Part shown: positions 27,600 through 40,135 of the stretch, piece by piece
Layout of the letters: each line of letters opens with the position of its first letter
How positions within the stretch are numbered: the stretch's first letter is position 1
Assembly: GCA_949752735.1 (NCBI GenBank)
Contig: OX457047.1
Coordinates: 7,229,344-7,293,343 of the forward strand
DNA from: Lumbricus terrestris
Taxonomy: Eukaryota; Annelida; Clitellata; Crassiclitellata; Lumbricidae
Length of the DNA: 64,000 nucleotides
Direction of reading: 5' to 3'
The notes under the pieces: generated by a model
Database searches by the model: none
The model's input: the letters and a program-made list of their open reading frames with translations, nothing else
Told to the model about the DNA's origin: nothing
Position numbers and translations under genes: made by a program

Positions 27600-29250
27600 T
27601 CTACACATCAAATATGGCAGACGCTTATAGGCCTACAGTCTGGCTCAGGGTGCACCTACTGCCACCCAGACGACATCGACACCGTCTTGATAATCCCCGA
27701 TCGGACGAAAAAAGCACACTCCCAACTGAAAATCACCGACGATAATTAAATGCATGTGCTGCTTAAGACTTCCACGTTAGCCTAACTTTCTTTGTTAGCG
27801 GAATTATCCGTCGGATCGTATTTCAAATCGACCGCATTGAAGCGTTGCTCACCTGCGGGAAGGAAAACAAGGAAAATATGCTCCAGACGCGACGGATCTG
27901 GCGCAGTCAGATCGTTTGAAGTTGAATAATCCGACGAAACAACTGCATTTGTTGCTTGTTAGATGCTGTAAAACACGAAGGTATTTCGAAATAAACTGTT
28001 AACTACTCTCCTCCCACACACACACACCATTGAGCCGACTCATTTTCGTCTGGCTAAGACATTCAGCGAACCGTCACGCAGGTAGCAAAACCACTCACAG
28101 CCCGAAGCCAGTCACCGTGAAAACATCCGGTGTCCACACAAATACGAACCACCGTTCAAATCTATCTACTCTGATAAGTTGTAGGCTTAGTCTGATTTTT
28201 GGACTCTCGTTTTAGTAGAGAATTTAACATATAATTAGGCCTAACAGCCTAGTAGTAGGCTAATAGAAGAGACAATGTTTTCTAGTTCAGCTTAATTTTT
28301 GGACTCTCGTTTTAGTAGAGAATTTAACATATAATTAGGCCTAATAGTAGTAGGGCCTAATAGAAGAGACAATGTTTTCAAGTTCAGTTTAAATAATAAA
28401 ATATCAAAACCACAGTCCTATAACATCTGAAGTGACAGCAATTAAGTCTTACTTTTTTTTATTTCTCGTTACTCTTTCAACTTTGCCTATTAGTTAAAAA
28501 GGCAATCCTCTAAGGCTTTAGCCTAAACTCGACAAAGAAAACAAACTTCTCTATTAGGCCTTATCCTCGTTACGCTTTCAATTCCTGGAGATATGCGAAG
28601 AAACACGGGTCGCAAGAGCAGCTGCTGTATAGGCTTACGTCTTGACTCGAGGGCGATCTGCAGCCGTACGCCCGCTCAGAATTATTATAGCCAATAGCAA
28701 TTAACGACCCAACGTTTTAATTCGTTCACCTCCACAAATTAAAAATATCTGATGGATTGGTGGATATCCAGAGTTCAACGACAGCAGCTCATGACATCAA
28801 AGGCCGTTGCCGTCGACAAAAATTTGTTTGGCACATTAAAAATAACTGAAATTCAGACGGCAGTATAAATTTAAACCTACAGTTGACATAGGCCCTACTC
28901 GACCGGGTCTTCGCAAAACGACCAATTAGAAGATCCGCAGTTCAGCAACGACGGTTTGTGACTCCAGCAGTTGATTCCACCGTCACTCGTTCCCCACTTA
29001 GCAGAGGTAGTAGCCTTACTACCACGACACATACCGTGTGAAGGCTATATTCTTTTTACTCATTGGTCAGCTGTAGCCAATGTGCTTTCATCAGCCTCTT
29101 ACGCAGCTGCTCTGTGCCGTGCGTGCAGTCTCAGTCGTCGGTCGATGCAGCCTACGATTGACGTATGAGACTGCATCTACCGTCACTGAAGCACCCTCTG
29201 CTTTTCATGCTGCGATCAAACTTATAAATGATTACCCTTAATAGCAGCCG
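27600..29250 (-). promoter_or_regulatory. Candidate promoter and 5' noncoding exon of the L1-like gene
   Basis: This interval is more complex and CpG-richer than its surroundings (for example CGACGGATCTGGCGCAG near 27890) and has few repeats. On the minus strand a consensus donor, CCGCAG|GTGAGC, occurs near 27857. The signal-peptide exon has a splice acceptor upstream of its ATG, so a noncoding exon must exist somewhere 5' of it. This is the best-looking donor I noticed, but I did not score the region exhaustively. Inference only. Confidence 0.25.
28189..28385 (+). repeat. ~100-bp tandem duplication
   Basis: Two consecutive copies of a block starting TTTTTGGACTCTCGTTTTAG and ending AGAGACAATGTTTTC-AGTTCAG. 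Divergence is mainly an indel around the AGGCCTAA-TAGTAG segment. Recent duplication. Confidence 0.9.
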
Positions 29251-30321
29251 CGTAGAGTTTCGGTAGTTTTTAACAGCCGCATTGCCTACTATTCTAGTCT
29301 AGATATAATTGAACAAGGAAGATAGCCTAATTATGCAAAGTGTGCCGTCCATTCGTCCTTCTATGCAGTCGTCTTTCTGTACGTCCTTCTGCATATCTGT
29401 CCTTCTAATGATCTAATCATTTGTCTGTCCCTACAGAGACGAAGCCAGAAAAGAATTTGCGGGCTTCAATTTCTGTGTAGGCTATGTCTATTTCCAATGG
29501 ACATGGTCGCAAATACACAAAATTATAGTTTGAAATGTTGGAAATTATTAGATTTCTTTATTGATGCGTTAATTGAACCCGAAAACCCCAAAATAAGTCC
29601 TGTTCTGTTACTGTAGCTTCTGTTCTGTCCGTCTTTCTGCCCTTTCGACTGCCCATCGCTTTGTTCTATTGTCCTTCCGTCTGTTCTGTTATTCATCCTG
29701 TTGCAATTGCCTCGTGACGAGTGTAGTAGGCTACAACTGAAGGCGTCCTATAGGCCTGAGCAATCGAAGACGAACAGATCTAAGGAGTAAGGACAATGGC
29801 CACCAGGAGCATCGTCTGCAGCAGGAGCAGAAGCATCATCTGTGGCAGCATCATTAACAGCTGCTACTACTGCTGTTGGTCAAAGCATCGCCTGAGAGAC
29901 GTCTGGCGGCGGATGATAGCGACCAGTCATCCGTTCAAACAGTCGTCCACTTCAAAGGCTCCGTACGTTGCTAGGAATGGAAAACCGAAAAGAGGGGGTG
30001 TTTGTAGCGAATCGCTGGTGAAGCTAGATCTATGGATGGTGCACGATGGACCAAGAGAAATAAGTAAGGTTCATTTGACGAAGGCAACGACGGACAGAAG
30101 AAAGGGCGGAGAAGGAGGCAAAGAGCGAAAGAGGGAAAGATACTGGGACAGACAGACGGCAGAACGAAAGATGGAAAATGGCATGGAATATCTATTATAG
30201 TAGGAAGAAAGCAAGAGCTAAAGGAGAAAGCACTGAAGTATTTAGTAACAGATAGAGGCCTACAGGCATTGAAGGAAGTAACAAATTAACCAACTCGAAA
30301 AAAGCAGGGAGACAAAATTAT

Positions 30322-30508
<187 letters not shown>

Positions 30509-31569
30509 AAAAGCAGACAAACAGAGACAGACAGAGACAGACAGACAGACAGACCAGACAGAAAGACAAACAGACAGAGTCACACACATTTAGAGAGTGA
30601 GAGAGAGAAGAAAGAAACAGAGGGGAAGAGAAAGGTGGCATAAGTGTGAAATCGAATCCTCGGGCATGACCTTCTCTCTCCGGTGCAGATACAAAAGCGA
30701 CTGGAAACGGCACGCACTTCGCCGTCACGTCGTTAACCCATCCGACCTCACAATAAAACACCCTGCAGGACCTCGCCATGCCCATGAACTCCCATAGGCT
30801 ATAGCAGGTTTATCATTATAGGAAGGTATCCGTGGCCATACCCCATTCCAACCCCCCCGTCTCCCACTGCCATCAAAGGCTCTCGACAGTTGATAGGTCA
30901 AAGCCAATCCAGGTTTCGAGGTTGCAATTTGAAAACTCCTTTGTTTACGAATGCATGGCCTACACATTGCATGGACAACCCTGGAAGGGTTTTCCACCAA
31001 TATAGACATGATTATTGACACGATGCATAAATGCATATATAAAATATTATATGTATGGACCCATGTTAGTCCTAAATATGCATGTTTTATGATGTTTATC
31101 GCGGTCGATAGGCTATGCATGTTGATGATGTGTAATTGTGTATCACGTGCGTGTATTATTTTCAGCACTATCGAGGGCTATGTATGCTCATATATGTGTG
31201 AATGCATGTAGGCCTAGGGTTGTATTATAGTAATTAGGCTTTACATGTAGGCTATGAATGTAGGCTATGCAATATATTAAATTCCCAAGGACAATAAATA
31301 AATAAATAAAAAATACGGTAGGCCTACTGTGCACTGTGCAGTCATGTAGGCCTACATGATTTGTAAAGGTATTTTCAAGTGAGCAGCATTTCTGAGGACA
31401 CTAAATTAGACATGCACAGGCCGATCAGGACAGACCAGTGGAGAGAGTCGGGGAGAGAGCGTGGGACACATACGGGCATTGACCCAGGTTGTCCTTCATG
31501 CCTCTCTCCCAATATTCCCTTCATTCAGACAAGGTGTCTAGATGCTCCAAGATATTAATGGTATGGAGC

Positions 31570-31667
31570 AGATCTGCTGACCGGACCGGTTGAAGCAGGG
31601 CAGCGTGATGCGAGACAGACTCAGGCAGAGAGTGGCGTCGGACACCTACGGGTACTTAGCCCATGGA

Positions 31668-31721
<54 letters not shown>
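31570..31721 (+). pseudogene. LINE 3' tail fragment with (GAT)n end
   Basis: AGTGGCGTCGGACACCTACG, then GGGTACTTAGCCCATGG and (GAT)n from about 31672, match the DTYG-LAHG end of the LINE tail also seen at 21960 and 61500 (GGGC-AGCCCA). Only the last few dozen codons remain. A related fragment lies at 31436-31490. Confidence 0.6.
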
Positions 31722-31722
<1 letters not shown>

Positions 31723-31726
31723 ATGT

Positions 31727-32060
31727 AGGCATGGGCGGGGACAGAGGGGGACAGAGGGAACGGACCCAATGTTTATGGTGGGGGCAGTGCCTAAAGTGTG
31801 GAAAATAAGTGCCTGGACGCCCCTTACCTCTCCAAAAGAAGTGCCTGGACGCCCTTCACCTTTCCAGTCTGTGCTCGCCAATAATTAAGTGGCTGGACGG
31901 TGTTCAGATTTCAAAACAAGTTCATGGACGCCGTCCATGACCGTTCAGGCACACTTTAAGTCCTGGGTGGGGGACCTACTTGCTCATGTGTCCCCCCCAA
32001 TATTTGAGAAATATTCATAATATAAACTCGAAATTTCTACAGCGCCCACAAAAGCCAGGC
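31727..32060. mobile_element. Interrupted copy of the 35183-35981 element family
   Basis: GGGCGGGGACAGAGGGGGAC on the left and ACCTACTTGCTC...CCCCCCCAATATTTGAGAAA on the right correspond to the left portion of the element at 35183. The copy is split at 31785 by a complete short hAT-like MITE. Confidence 0.6.
31785..31965. mobile_element. hAT-like MITE with 8-bp target-site duplication (family M1)
   Basis: Flanked by exact GGTGGGGG at 31777-31784 and 31966-31973. The left end CAGTGCCTAAAGTGTG and the complement of the right end CAGGACTTAAAGTGTG match at 13 of 16. The interior has repeated GTGCCTGGACGCC motifs. A second intact copy is at 56196-56373 and a truncated one at 50152-50257. Confidence 0.9.
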
Positions 32061-32699
32061 GGGGAGTTAGACAACGGTTTGGATGATGTTTAAAGTTGAA
32101 TCGGCGTGGGTCGAAATAGGGGAAGTGGAAGACTCGGGACAGGATCTGTGAAAAAGCAATGTTTTAAGTTTCGAGTGAAAGACCCGTGAGGATAATTTTT
32201 ATAGCAATTTAAGGTGCAGCGACCGAATGATCGAAGATTGCAATTAGGCATACGATATAATTATTATATATAGGCCTATACGATATATTTTATATATACG
32301 ATATATCTAAAACTATAAAGGCGAAATTTTTCCAATGTTTGCGAACAATTTTCTTCTTATCCACCCGACCGATTTTTCCCAATATTTACAAAAATACTTT
32401 TTAGGACCCATTAACAAACATAGAGGGGTTCGCGATCCAAAACTCTTACCTTTGCCGAATTTGAAACATTTAATTTTTAATAATCCGACGAAAGCTAATA
32501 TAATGCAGTATTTAAGATTGGTCGCCGGATCGCTTTCAAAGATCCCATAGATTTATGACGTCATCACTTCTTTACTTCGCTTTAGGCGGCCGATTTTATA
32601 GCGCGCGCTTTCGCTAAATTATACTAAAAACACTGATAGGCCTAATAATATTATGAACGGTTGATCGCAAGACAATGACAATGGATACCGGTAATTAAT

Positions 32700-33025
32700 A
32701 TAGTACCGTGTCGTCGTACGTATACAGGCCATCTGGACATTACCGGTATTTAGGGCGGACGGGTTTAGGCAAAAGAACCAAAATTCGCCGGCAAATGCTG
32801 GCCACAACGGAGGGTGACGAACCCGCCCCGCAGGGGCGGTTGCAATGCGAGCTGGGTTGGGGCGAAAAATCTACATTTCACCGACAACACCAGGCACCCC
32901 AGGCTGGGACCGGGTTGGGGCCGATGGAAGAAGGTGGGGTGAGAAAGGCTAAGTGGGAAAGGGGTCAGCGTGGCTGTGGACCAAATATCGAAATTTCCCG
33001 GGCAACGCCGGGCAATTCAGCTAGT
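32700..33025 (-). mobile_element. Hairpin-ended repeat element, fragment
   Basis: The minus strand begins ACTAGCTGAATTGCCCGGCG, then TTGCCCGGGAAATTTCG. The hairpin-forming CCCGGC..GCCCGGG end is like that at 51128. The body is GC-rich and non-coding, in a (TATACGATA)n environment. The far boundary is uncertain. Confidence 0.55.
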
Positions 33026-33605
33026 ATATTATATATACGATATATTATATATAGGCCTACGATATATTATATATACGATATATTTTATATATACGATATA
33101 ATTATATATATATTATATATATACGATATACATGTACATGTATATTATTATACCCTATAATTTTCTTAAGCTTAGCCTATACACTGCAGTGACTCAACGG
33201 GCAGACTCGATCGGAAGAAGCAGCTGGTGATCTGACCAATGCTGACAACTTGCCAAGGAGGTCCGAACAAAGGCAATCCTGGCGGCAAAAGAGACCATTA
33301 TTTAATCGCTTCAATTGCCGTGCATATACAGCTCCACAAGATTGCCACCACACGTTGCCACAGCCGGAGACGGCAGGCGCATGCGCACTAACGGATTTCC
33401 ATTAATCTCTCTTTCACGTATCACGCAATCATTTTGTCGAATGCCATTCATGACACACGCTTAAGGACTATTATTATAATTATAGGCCAATGCACTTAGA
33501 AGAGAGTATAATGAACTGGTGTGACATTAATATCGTCACTCAGTGGAGTAGATTACTATAAGCAGGGGGTTGGGCGCGTTGAATATGCAGTCTTTTGCTC
33601 ACAAT

Positions 33606-33769
33606 CAGTGGCGTAACTAGGAACTCGGGGGCCCCTAGACAAAATGTGAATATTGAAATGTATTATCACTTACAGTGGCATAACTATAGGAACTCGGGGC
33701 CCCTCTGGGGCCTCTACACTCGGGGCCCCTAGACTTTGTCTACGCAGTCTACCTATTGTTACGCCACTG
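33606..33769. mobile_element. hAT-like MITE with 8-bp target-site duplication (CAGTGGCGTAAC type)
   Basis: Flanks CTCACAAT at 33598-33605 and 33770-33777 are identical. The left end CAGTGGCGTAAC and the complement of the right end CAGTGGCGTAAC match exactly over 12 bp. A second left-end-like sequence (CAGTGGCATAACTATAGGAA) inside suggests an internal duplication or nested copy. Confidence 0.9.
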
Positions 33770-34969
33770 CTCACAATTCAATTCAATGCAAATCAAATCA
33801 AAATTTACTTATTCTATTTCCAAGGCCATTGATGAATGCTTACCCATCAAATAGTTTTGCCTATAGGCCTAGACCATAGGCCTAGTAGCTGCCAGCTGGT
33901 AAAAACAATAAACAGAAACGTGCACGGTGTCTACGATATTTCAGTATATTTGGGTTAACGAAAACCTAGCTAGTAGTCAACACACTATAGACCCAAATAG
34001 CCATTTGAACTGAAGTTACAGGAAGTTCAGCAGCCAATCCTTCCAAGCTTCTGTGCGACGTGACAGTGTTGACTAAAACAATAATAGGCCTATATCCAAA
34101 AACTATTCCGTAAACTTCACAGCCAAATGAGCCCATCCTTCTTATTGTTCCTTGACATATTGCTATTGTTGTCCCAGTACGACGAATAGCCTTAAAACCA
34201 TTTCACAAGCCAACATGTCATGCCATGAATTATGCGTTACGATTAGATCCATGAAATGCTAATCCAATTAAGTAATGCAAAAGTTGGCAATACTTCACCC
34301 ACACGTACACTCGTCATTCAGCTGTTCGCCCTAAGCTCATAATTATCCACTCACCAGATCAACTGACTGACGGGCTAGTGGCCCAAGCCTATATAGACGG
34401 TCATCCAGTGGATTCAGATTCGAAACCCGTTGAGTCATAGGCTCATAGCAACAGTAGGTCTATCTGTATTCAGAAATTTGCATAGCGCCGCCTCAAAGAA
34501 ACCGAAACGTAAGCCTTCACAGGATCTAACTCCACCATTATTAGTACTCTTACAGTGCCAGTCCAAAGCCTGGGCATAGGATGGGGCGATTCTAATGATC
34601 TTGGTTACCGCACAGAAACACGGAAACCACCACAAAATACAAGATACTAGTGTAAATGAGTAAAAGGACAAACAGACATGCATTAGTAACCAACCAGCGT
34701 CTACCATTGGACGTTTAACGGGACCCACGTTGGCACTTTAAAGCGTATCACAAAAGAGTAGCCTACGTTTACTTTTCCATGGACAAGCTGGAAAGACAGA
34801 ACAGTTCTGTAGACTCAAGTTGTGACCAACTGGTTGAATGGCCTTAAAACTTCAGGGAGACATACTTGAAAGACATTTTCCCAGGAAATTATTAACCCTA
34901 CAAGGCTTGTAAACCTGTGGCATGCTGGCTACTATGAAGTAGCCTAGCCATGAAAGGTTAAATTGGCTA

Positions 34970-34973
34970 TTGA

Positions 34974-35011
<38 letters not shown>

Positions 35012-35015
35012 CAAG
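34970..35015. repeat. (GACA)n microsatellite
   Basis: An uninterrupted CAGA run. Surrounding 33.8-35.1 kb carries no supported gene. Confidence 0.95.
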
Positions 35016-35182
35016 CAGACAGACAGACAAACATAGCAGCCATTCTCTGCCTACCTGCAATGGCGAAACACAGATGATAATTATAGCGTATCTTTACCGT
35101 CACCACCTAACTGAATCCGTATACATGTTAAACTAACGTATGCAACGCATCTATATCTACAGATAGGTCTACTTACTGTAGC

Positions 35183-35981
35183 CAGTGGCGGAGACCTAGA
35201 GGGGGACAGCGGGGGACGGTCCCCTCCAAAGTTTGTGGTGGGGGGGGACGGAGGTGCTTATATCCCCCCCCCAATATTTCAGAAATATCATTATGAATTT
35301 CTACAGTGTTTATACATGATGATCAATTTTGTTAGGATAACAGTCTAAAATGCTATCATTTCAGTTTACAAACTGAAAATATTTTAAATAATGGGAGGGG
35401 ACATAAATTGAAGTCTTAAGCCATGTCACTGAGCAGTGAAATCATGAATGATTTTCTAAGGATGACAGTTAGAAATGCTACGATAACAGTGTGGACATTC
35501 ATACAATTGGAATGCGACAACCTTAGGCCTAAGAATTAAGCTATGACTATCAGCATTGGAAACTGATTAATTTTATTAAGATGACAGCTTAAACTACTAC
35601 AATAATATGGAAATTCAAAAAATCCAAACAATGTCGAGGTGACATTCATTAAAGTCTTAAGCCATGTCATTCAGCAATAAAATTATGAGAAATTTTGTTG
35701 CTATCGCATCCTAAAATGTTTCCATTAGGCTACAGTGCTGAAATTTAAGAAAATAAAACATTGAAGGGGAAACTTTGAAGTCTTAAATTGGGGCTATTAG
35801 CACTGAGATAATGAGCAAATTTGTTTGTTAAAATGACAGCCTAAAATGCTACAATTGCAGCATGGAAAATAAAAACATTCAACATTTAGGAGGGTGGCGC
35901 AAACCCCTCTTCGCGCCTCGGCGATGGTTTTTCGGCCGCTCGTCCGTCCCCCCCAAAGTTCGGACCAGGTCTCCGCCTATG
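35183..35981. mobile_element. hAT-like non-autonomous element, ~0.8 kb, with 8-bp target-site duplication
   Basis: Flanked by ACTGTAGC at 35175-35182 and 35982-35989. The left end CAGTGGCGGAGACC and the complement of the right end CATAGGCGGAGACC match at 12 of 14. The subterminal regions are G-rich and C-rich (GGGGGACGG / CGTCCGTCCCCCCC). The interior has several repeats of AAAATGCTA-AAT and AAGTCTTAAG-CATGTCA motifs. Confidence 0.88.
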
Positions 35982-36224
35982 ACTGTAGCCACTACTAACC
36001 AACTACCTGACAGAGACACTCATTGCACTAACAACCATCAGTAGGCCCTACATGACGTCAGCCTTTATTTTGTCGGCGATGTGTACGAATAAATTATCTC
36101 TTATAGCCCTCAGTCATTTAATTGTCAAGTCCGTTGCTTGTCTTTAGTGGAAGTCCAAGTGATGTTATGTCCTCATTGAGAATTATTTATCCACTGTAAT
36201 CTTCGTCAGCCGCTGTTAGTCTTT

Positions 36225-36402
36225 GTTTGTATGTGCAACTGTTATAGCGCCCCTTCAACTCACTATTCAGAGGCGCTCCCGACTACAGAGCTGCAATTGC
36301 AATTACTGCAATTGCGAATGAAGGACTTGCTAGAGGCGACTTGAGCTGGATTCGAACCTGTAACCATTCGGATGCATACCCACTACGCCACCGCGCCTCA
36401 CT
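36225..36402 (-). mobile_element. SINE family A copy, internally deleted
   Basis: The plus strand has TTATAGCGCCCCTTCAAC, TCAGAGGCGCTCCCGAC, GAAGGACTTGCTAG, TGGATTCGAACCTGTAACC and CCACTACGCCACCGCGCC. About 40 bp in the middle are missing. Confidence 0.82.
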
Positions 36403-36934
36403 TGCTTTGAATGCACCAACAACAATGTCAACATAATTTCTTAATAATAACAGCCACAATTATAAGAAAAAAACATCCACCAACCCTTTGTTCACCAAGA
36501 ACAATATCCAATGACCCTTCTTAAAAATGCCAGATTTTACGATAAATTTCCGTGATGAAATTTATTCAGTTCATAAAAATTATTATATTAATTCATCGAA
36601 AATTATAATTATTATTATTATTTATTTACTTCATTTGAATTTATTTGCTATATAGTCTTCTATCATTGTTAATTTAAAACCAGACACTTTCACCGACGTT
36701 CTATTGCATTCTAACCCAAGGCAAAACAACAGCAAATGAAAGACTCTAAGGGACTTAAAAATAGCCTTGATCTGAGCTGACCTAGTAATTTGGGGGTCAT
36801 CGTTATTGACCTCTGAACCCTTTACAGCCATCCTCACGAACATTAAAGGGGTTACTAGAAATGCCCCAAATGCCATTCGCCAATTAGGCCCCCAGTGGTG
36901 TTATGTTAAGTGCACACATGCGTGTGACTGTTCG

Positions 36935-36972
36935 TGTATCTGTAGGTGATTGTGTATGGATGTGTATTTGTA
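36935..36972. repeat. Left target-site duplication of the LINE (38 bp)
   Basis: A segment beginning TGTATCTGTAGGTGATTG and ending GTGTATTTGTA. It matches 39603-39640 at 36 of 38 positions. Confidence 0.85.
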
Positions 36973-39602
36973 TGTAATGTAATGTAATGTAATTCAGACA
37001 ATTTGTATAGCATCGTCAGAGGCAAGCCACTTCTAGGATGCTTTACACGCATAATGTCAAATGTCAGAGTAAATGTCATGAGCTCGAGAGCAAGTGTAGC
37101 TTCAATTGTTTTTTAAAAGTTGCTTCAGTTTTGATTCCCTGGAGAGTTGATGGAAGACTGTTCCAGGCGCGTGGGCCTGCGACGCGAAAGGCGCGATCGC
37201 CCATTTTTGTTTTCGTCGCAGGAATGAACACGTCGGCGGTCTTGGACGATCGCAGCCGGGACCTCCTTGGATCGTCTGCTAACGGTTTGATGTTGTCCGC
37301 GAGGTAGGCTGGTGCGCAATTGTTGAGGCATTTGTACATTAGGATACAAAGTTTGAAATTGACGCGGTCACCTATGCGAAGCCACTGAAGCTGGTCCCGA
37401 ATCGCGTTAGAAATGTGGTCGAATTTTTCAATCGCAGGACCAGACGAGCAGCAGCATTGATGACCGCCTGAAGCCGAATGATACTGCGCTGCGGCAAGCC
37501 AGCAAAGGCGACATTGCAGTAATCGATTCGGCCCAAAATCAAACTTTGTATCAGGTGGCGTGTCGCTTCCTGTGTGAGTGACCGAGACACAGATCTCAGC
37601 TGTCTCAGTATTCCGAAGCTGGTTCGTACAACTGCAGTGATATGCGATGTCATTGACAGGTTACTGTCGAGTAGAAGACCGAGATCGCGGACCTCATTCT
37701 TTGGCACGACAGCATTCCCACCAATGACGAATGGGCTGCGGTCTAGTTTTCCCACTCTGCGCGAAGACGAGCACCAGAGAAATTCCGACTTGGATGAATT
37801 AAGTTGCAGTCTGTTGCATTTCATCCAGTCAGCGATGTCACTGATGCAGCTCGTTGAGATGGATCGCAGATTCTGGACTTCGGTTGGACAAGGACGACAG
37901 AAGCCATAGATCTGCGAGTCATCAGCGTAGAGATGACCTTGCAGACCATGGTTGGATATTAGAGTTAAGATGTCGGCGGTATAGAGGAGAAAGAGAATGG
38001 GTCCCAGGACTGAGCCTTGAGGAACGCCACAGGTAATGAGGGTGGATTTTGAAGAGGAGCCGGCATGGCGGACACATTGCTGTCTGTCAGTAAGGTAGGA
38101 GGCCATCCACTGTAAAGCAGTGGAAGACAAACCAAAAGAAAGATGCAGTCGCTGGAGCAGGATGGTGTGATCGACAGTGTCAAATGCGGCAGACAGATCC
38201 AGGAGTGAAAGAAGAGAGAAGTTGCCAGAGTCAATCGCAAGAAGAATGTCAGACAGAATATCTGCGAGAGCCGTCTCGGTGGAGTGGAAAGCACGGTAGG
38301 CCGACTGCCTGTCTGGGAATAACTGGTTGATGTTGAGATAGTGAACAAGTTGCCTGGATACGACCCTTTCCAGAATTTTTGACATAACGGACAAGTTGGA
38401 GATTGGCCGATAGTTTTTGACGTCCGCAGTATCTAAGCCAGGTTTCTTTGGTAGCGGAGTGATGGTTGCTACTTTGAAGGCCGTTGGAACTTTGCCAGTT
38501 GCTATAGAGTTGTTTACCAGTTGAGTGATAAATGGGGCGATCGTTCCAGCGCACTCCTTCAGCAGCCACGTGGGCAGTGGATCGGCCGTTGACTGCTTGT
38601 TTGGAGTGCACTGGATGAGCCCCAGAATGTCACCAACTGAAACTGACGCGAATGACGGTAGACAGTGAGATGTAGGCACGTAGGTTGGGTCAGCAGCATC
38701 AGCAGTGGACTCTCTCACGTCAGCCACTTTCTTGTCGAAGAACTGGTGGAATTCATCGGCTGAAATGAGATTGTCCGCTGGAGTTCGTCCCCGACCAAGC
38801 ACCTTGTCGATGGTTTGCCATAGTTTGCGAGGCGCAGTACGGTGGAGTTTGATCGTCTGTAGCCAGAAATCCGAGCGTCTGTTGTTTAGGGTTTGGCGAT
38901 ACTCCCGAAGCCCCTTTAGCCATTCTGCGCGACGCAAAGATCTGGCCATCTCAGTCTTAGCACTGTGAACACGGCGCTCTAGGCGTCGTGCTCGCTTCTT
39001 CTGGTCTCGGCAGACGTCATCGAACCATGGATCGGATGGTCTCTTGCGGATGGTCACCTCACGAAAAGGGACCTGTCTGTCAAGGATACCGGTGATGACG
39101 CTGTTGTAGATAGTTGCCAGTTGGTCGGCATCAAAAGATCTTAGATAGTCTGTGTCGCATAATGGTGACTCTTGAAGAGCCGAGCGGAACTCATCGACTT
39201 GAAAGTGCTTCCAAGACCGACGAGTTTCGGTGACATAGATTGGTGGTGGTCGTCGTAGGTCTGTGGACCATTTGATGAGTCGATGGTCGGACAGACCGGT
39301 GTCGATCACGTCGATAGTTGGAGCAGGGAGGTCGCTCCTGGTGATGACAGCATCCAGGATGCCTCCCCGGTCATGCGTTGGTTGATTGACATGGCTAGTG
39401 AAGCCAAACGATTCTATGACGTTGATGAACTGGGTACACAGAGAGTTGGATGAGCGATCGAAGCGGATGTTGATATCGCCCGTCACGACAACAGGGTCCG
39501 TCAATACCGCTAGACTTTCCAGCATAGAGGAAAATTCATGGAAGAATTCCTGGGAGGCAGATGTAGACCCAGGACGGTATAGCAGCAGGATGATAAAAGA
39601 TC
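36973..39602 (-). mobile_element. L2/CR1-type LINE, 5'-truncated, nearly intact 3' part
   Basis: The element is bounded by a 38-bp target duplication and ends with a 3' tail of ATTAC repeats, as usual for L2/CR1 LINEs. The 5' end is truncated inside the endonuclease domain (coding begins at SFIILLLYRPG). The minus-strand 3' UTR ends TCTGACGATGCTATACAAA before the tail. Coding details are in the next entry. The short flanking repeat is itself partly repeated to the right of 39640. Confidence 0.9.
37076..39602 (-). pseudogene. Endonuclease/reverse transcriptase ORF of the LINE, with one frameshift
   Basis: The open frame (to 37372) carries the end of an APE-type endonuclease: VTGDIN near residue 66 and LSDHR near 129, counted from an upstream in-frame Met at 39675. 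The reverse transcriptase has KNYRPIS, DLSAAFDTVDH near 497, GVPQGSVLGP and YADDS near 582, so the catalytic aspartates are intact. A C-terminal region follows with RIDYCNVAFAGLP. At the T run 37424-37428 the frame loses one base. The alternative frame continues LCILMYKCLNNCAPAYLADN to AGPRAWNSLPSTLQG and stops at 37076. Apart from the missing 5' end this is the only lesion I see, so the insertion looks young. It would copy LINE RNA by target-primed reverse transcription if supplied in full. Confidence 0.9.
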
Positions 39603-39640
39603 TGTATCTGCATGTGATTGTGTATGGATGTGTATTTGTA
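39603..39640. repeat. Right target-site duplication of the LINE (38 bp)
   Basis: Begins TGTATCTGCATGTGATTG and ends GTGTATTTGTA. Two mismatches to 36935-36972. The motif is partly repeated again at 39641-39670, so the target was already a short tandem repeat or one formed later. Confidence 0.85.
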
Positions 39641-39786
39641 TCTGCATGTGATTGTGTATGGATGTGTTTGTGCAATTCTGAAGGTATATGTCTGTGAGTC
39701 TGTGTTGATGTGGGTCACTTTTGTTCTGTTTCCATCCAATTGGTATCTTACCACATCATCTACCGAGATGAAAACGGAGTTCAACC

Positions 39787-40135
39787 AATGAATGAAAGAT
39801 GAAAAATGAATGAATGAATGAATGAGTCATTCAGTCAGTGAGTCAATCAATCAATCAATCAATCAACCAACCAATCAATCCATCAATTTATCCCACCCTA
39901 TACTCTGATCCATTCAGAAATCATTATGCATACCCCAGCACGCAGGCATGAAGGCAATCACACAGGGGCAGAGATATAGACAGAGGAAGACACACAGACA
40001 GACAAAGACAGGCACACCAAAAGGACACACACACAGACAGGCATACACAATGACATCAGACACATACACAATGACATACACATACACAATGACAGACACA
40101 TACACAATAACATACACATACGCACAGAGTAGCAT
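39787..40135. repeat. Cluster of short repeats: (GAAT)n, (CAAT)n and (CACATACA)-type
   Basis: AATGAATGAATG at 39805-39830, CAATCAATCAAT at 39843-39880, and ACACATACACAATGACA repeats at 40050-40120. All frames here are low-complexity. Confidence 0.9.

Noticed and set aside
29796..30200. 134-aa plus-strand open frame
   Set aside because: No recognisable domain, low-complexity Arg/Lys end running into the GA tract, and no splice or polyadenylation context.
37574..39697. Plus-strand frames of 60-111 aa
   Set aside because: Antisense shadows of the LINE reverse transcriptase.
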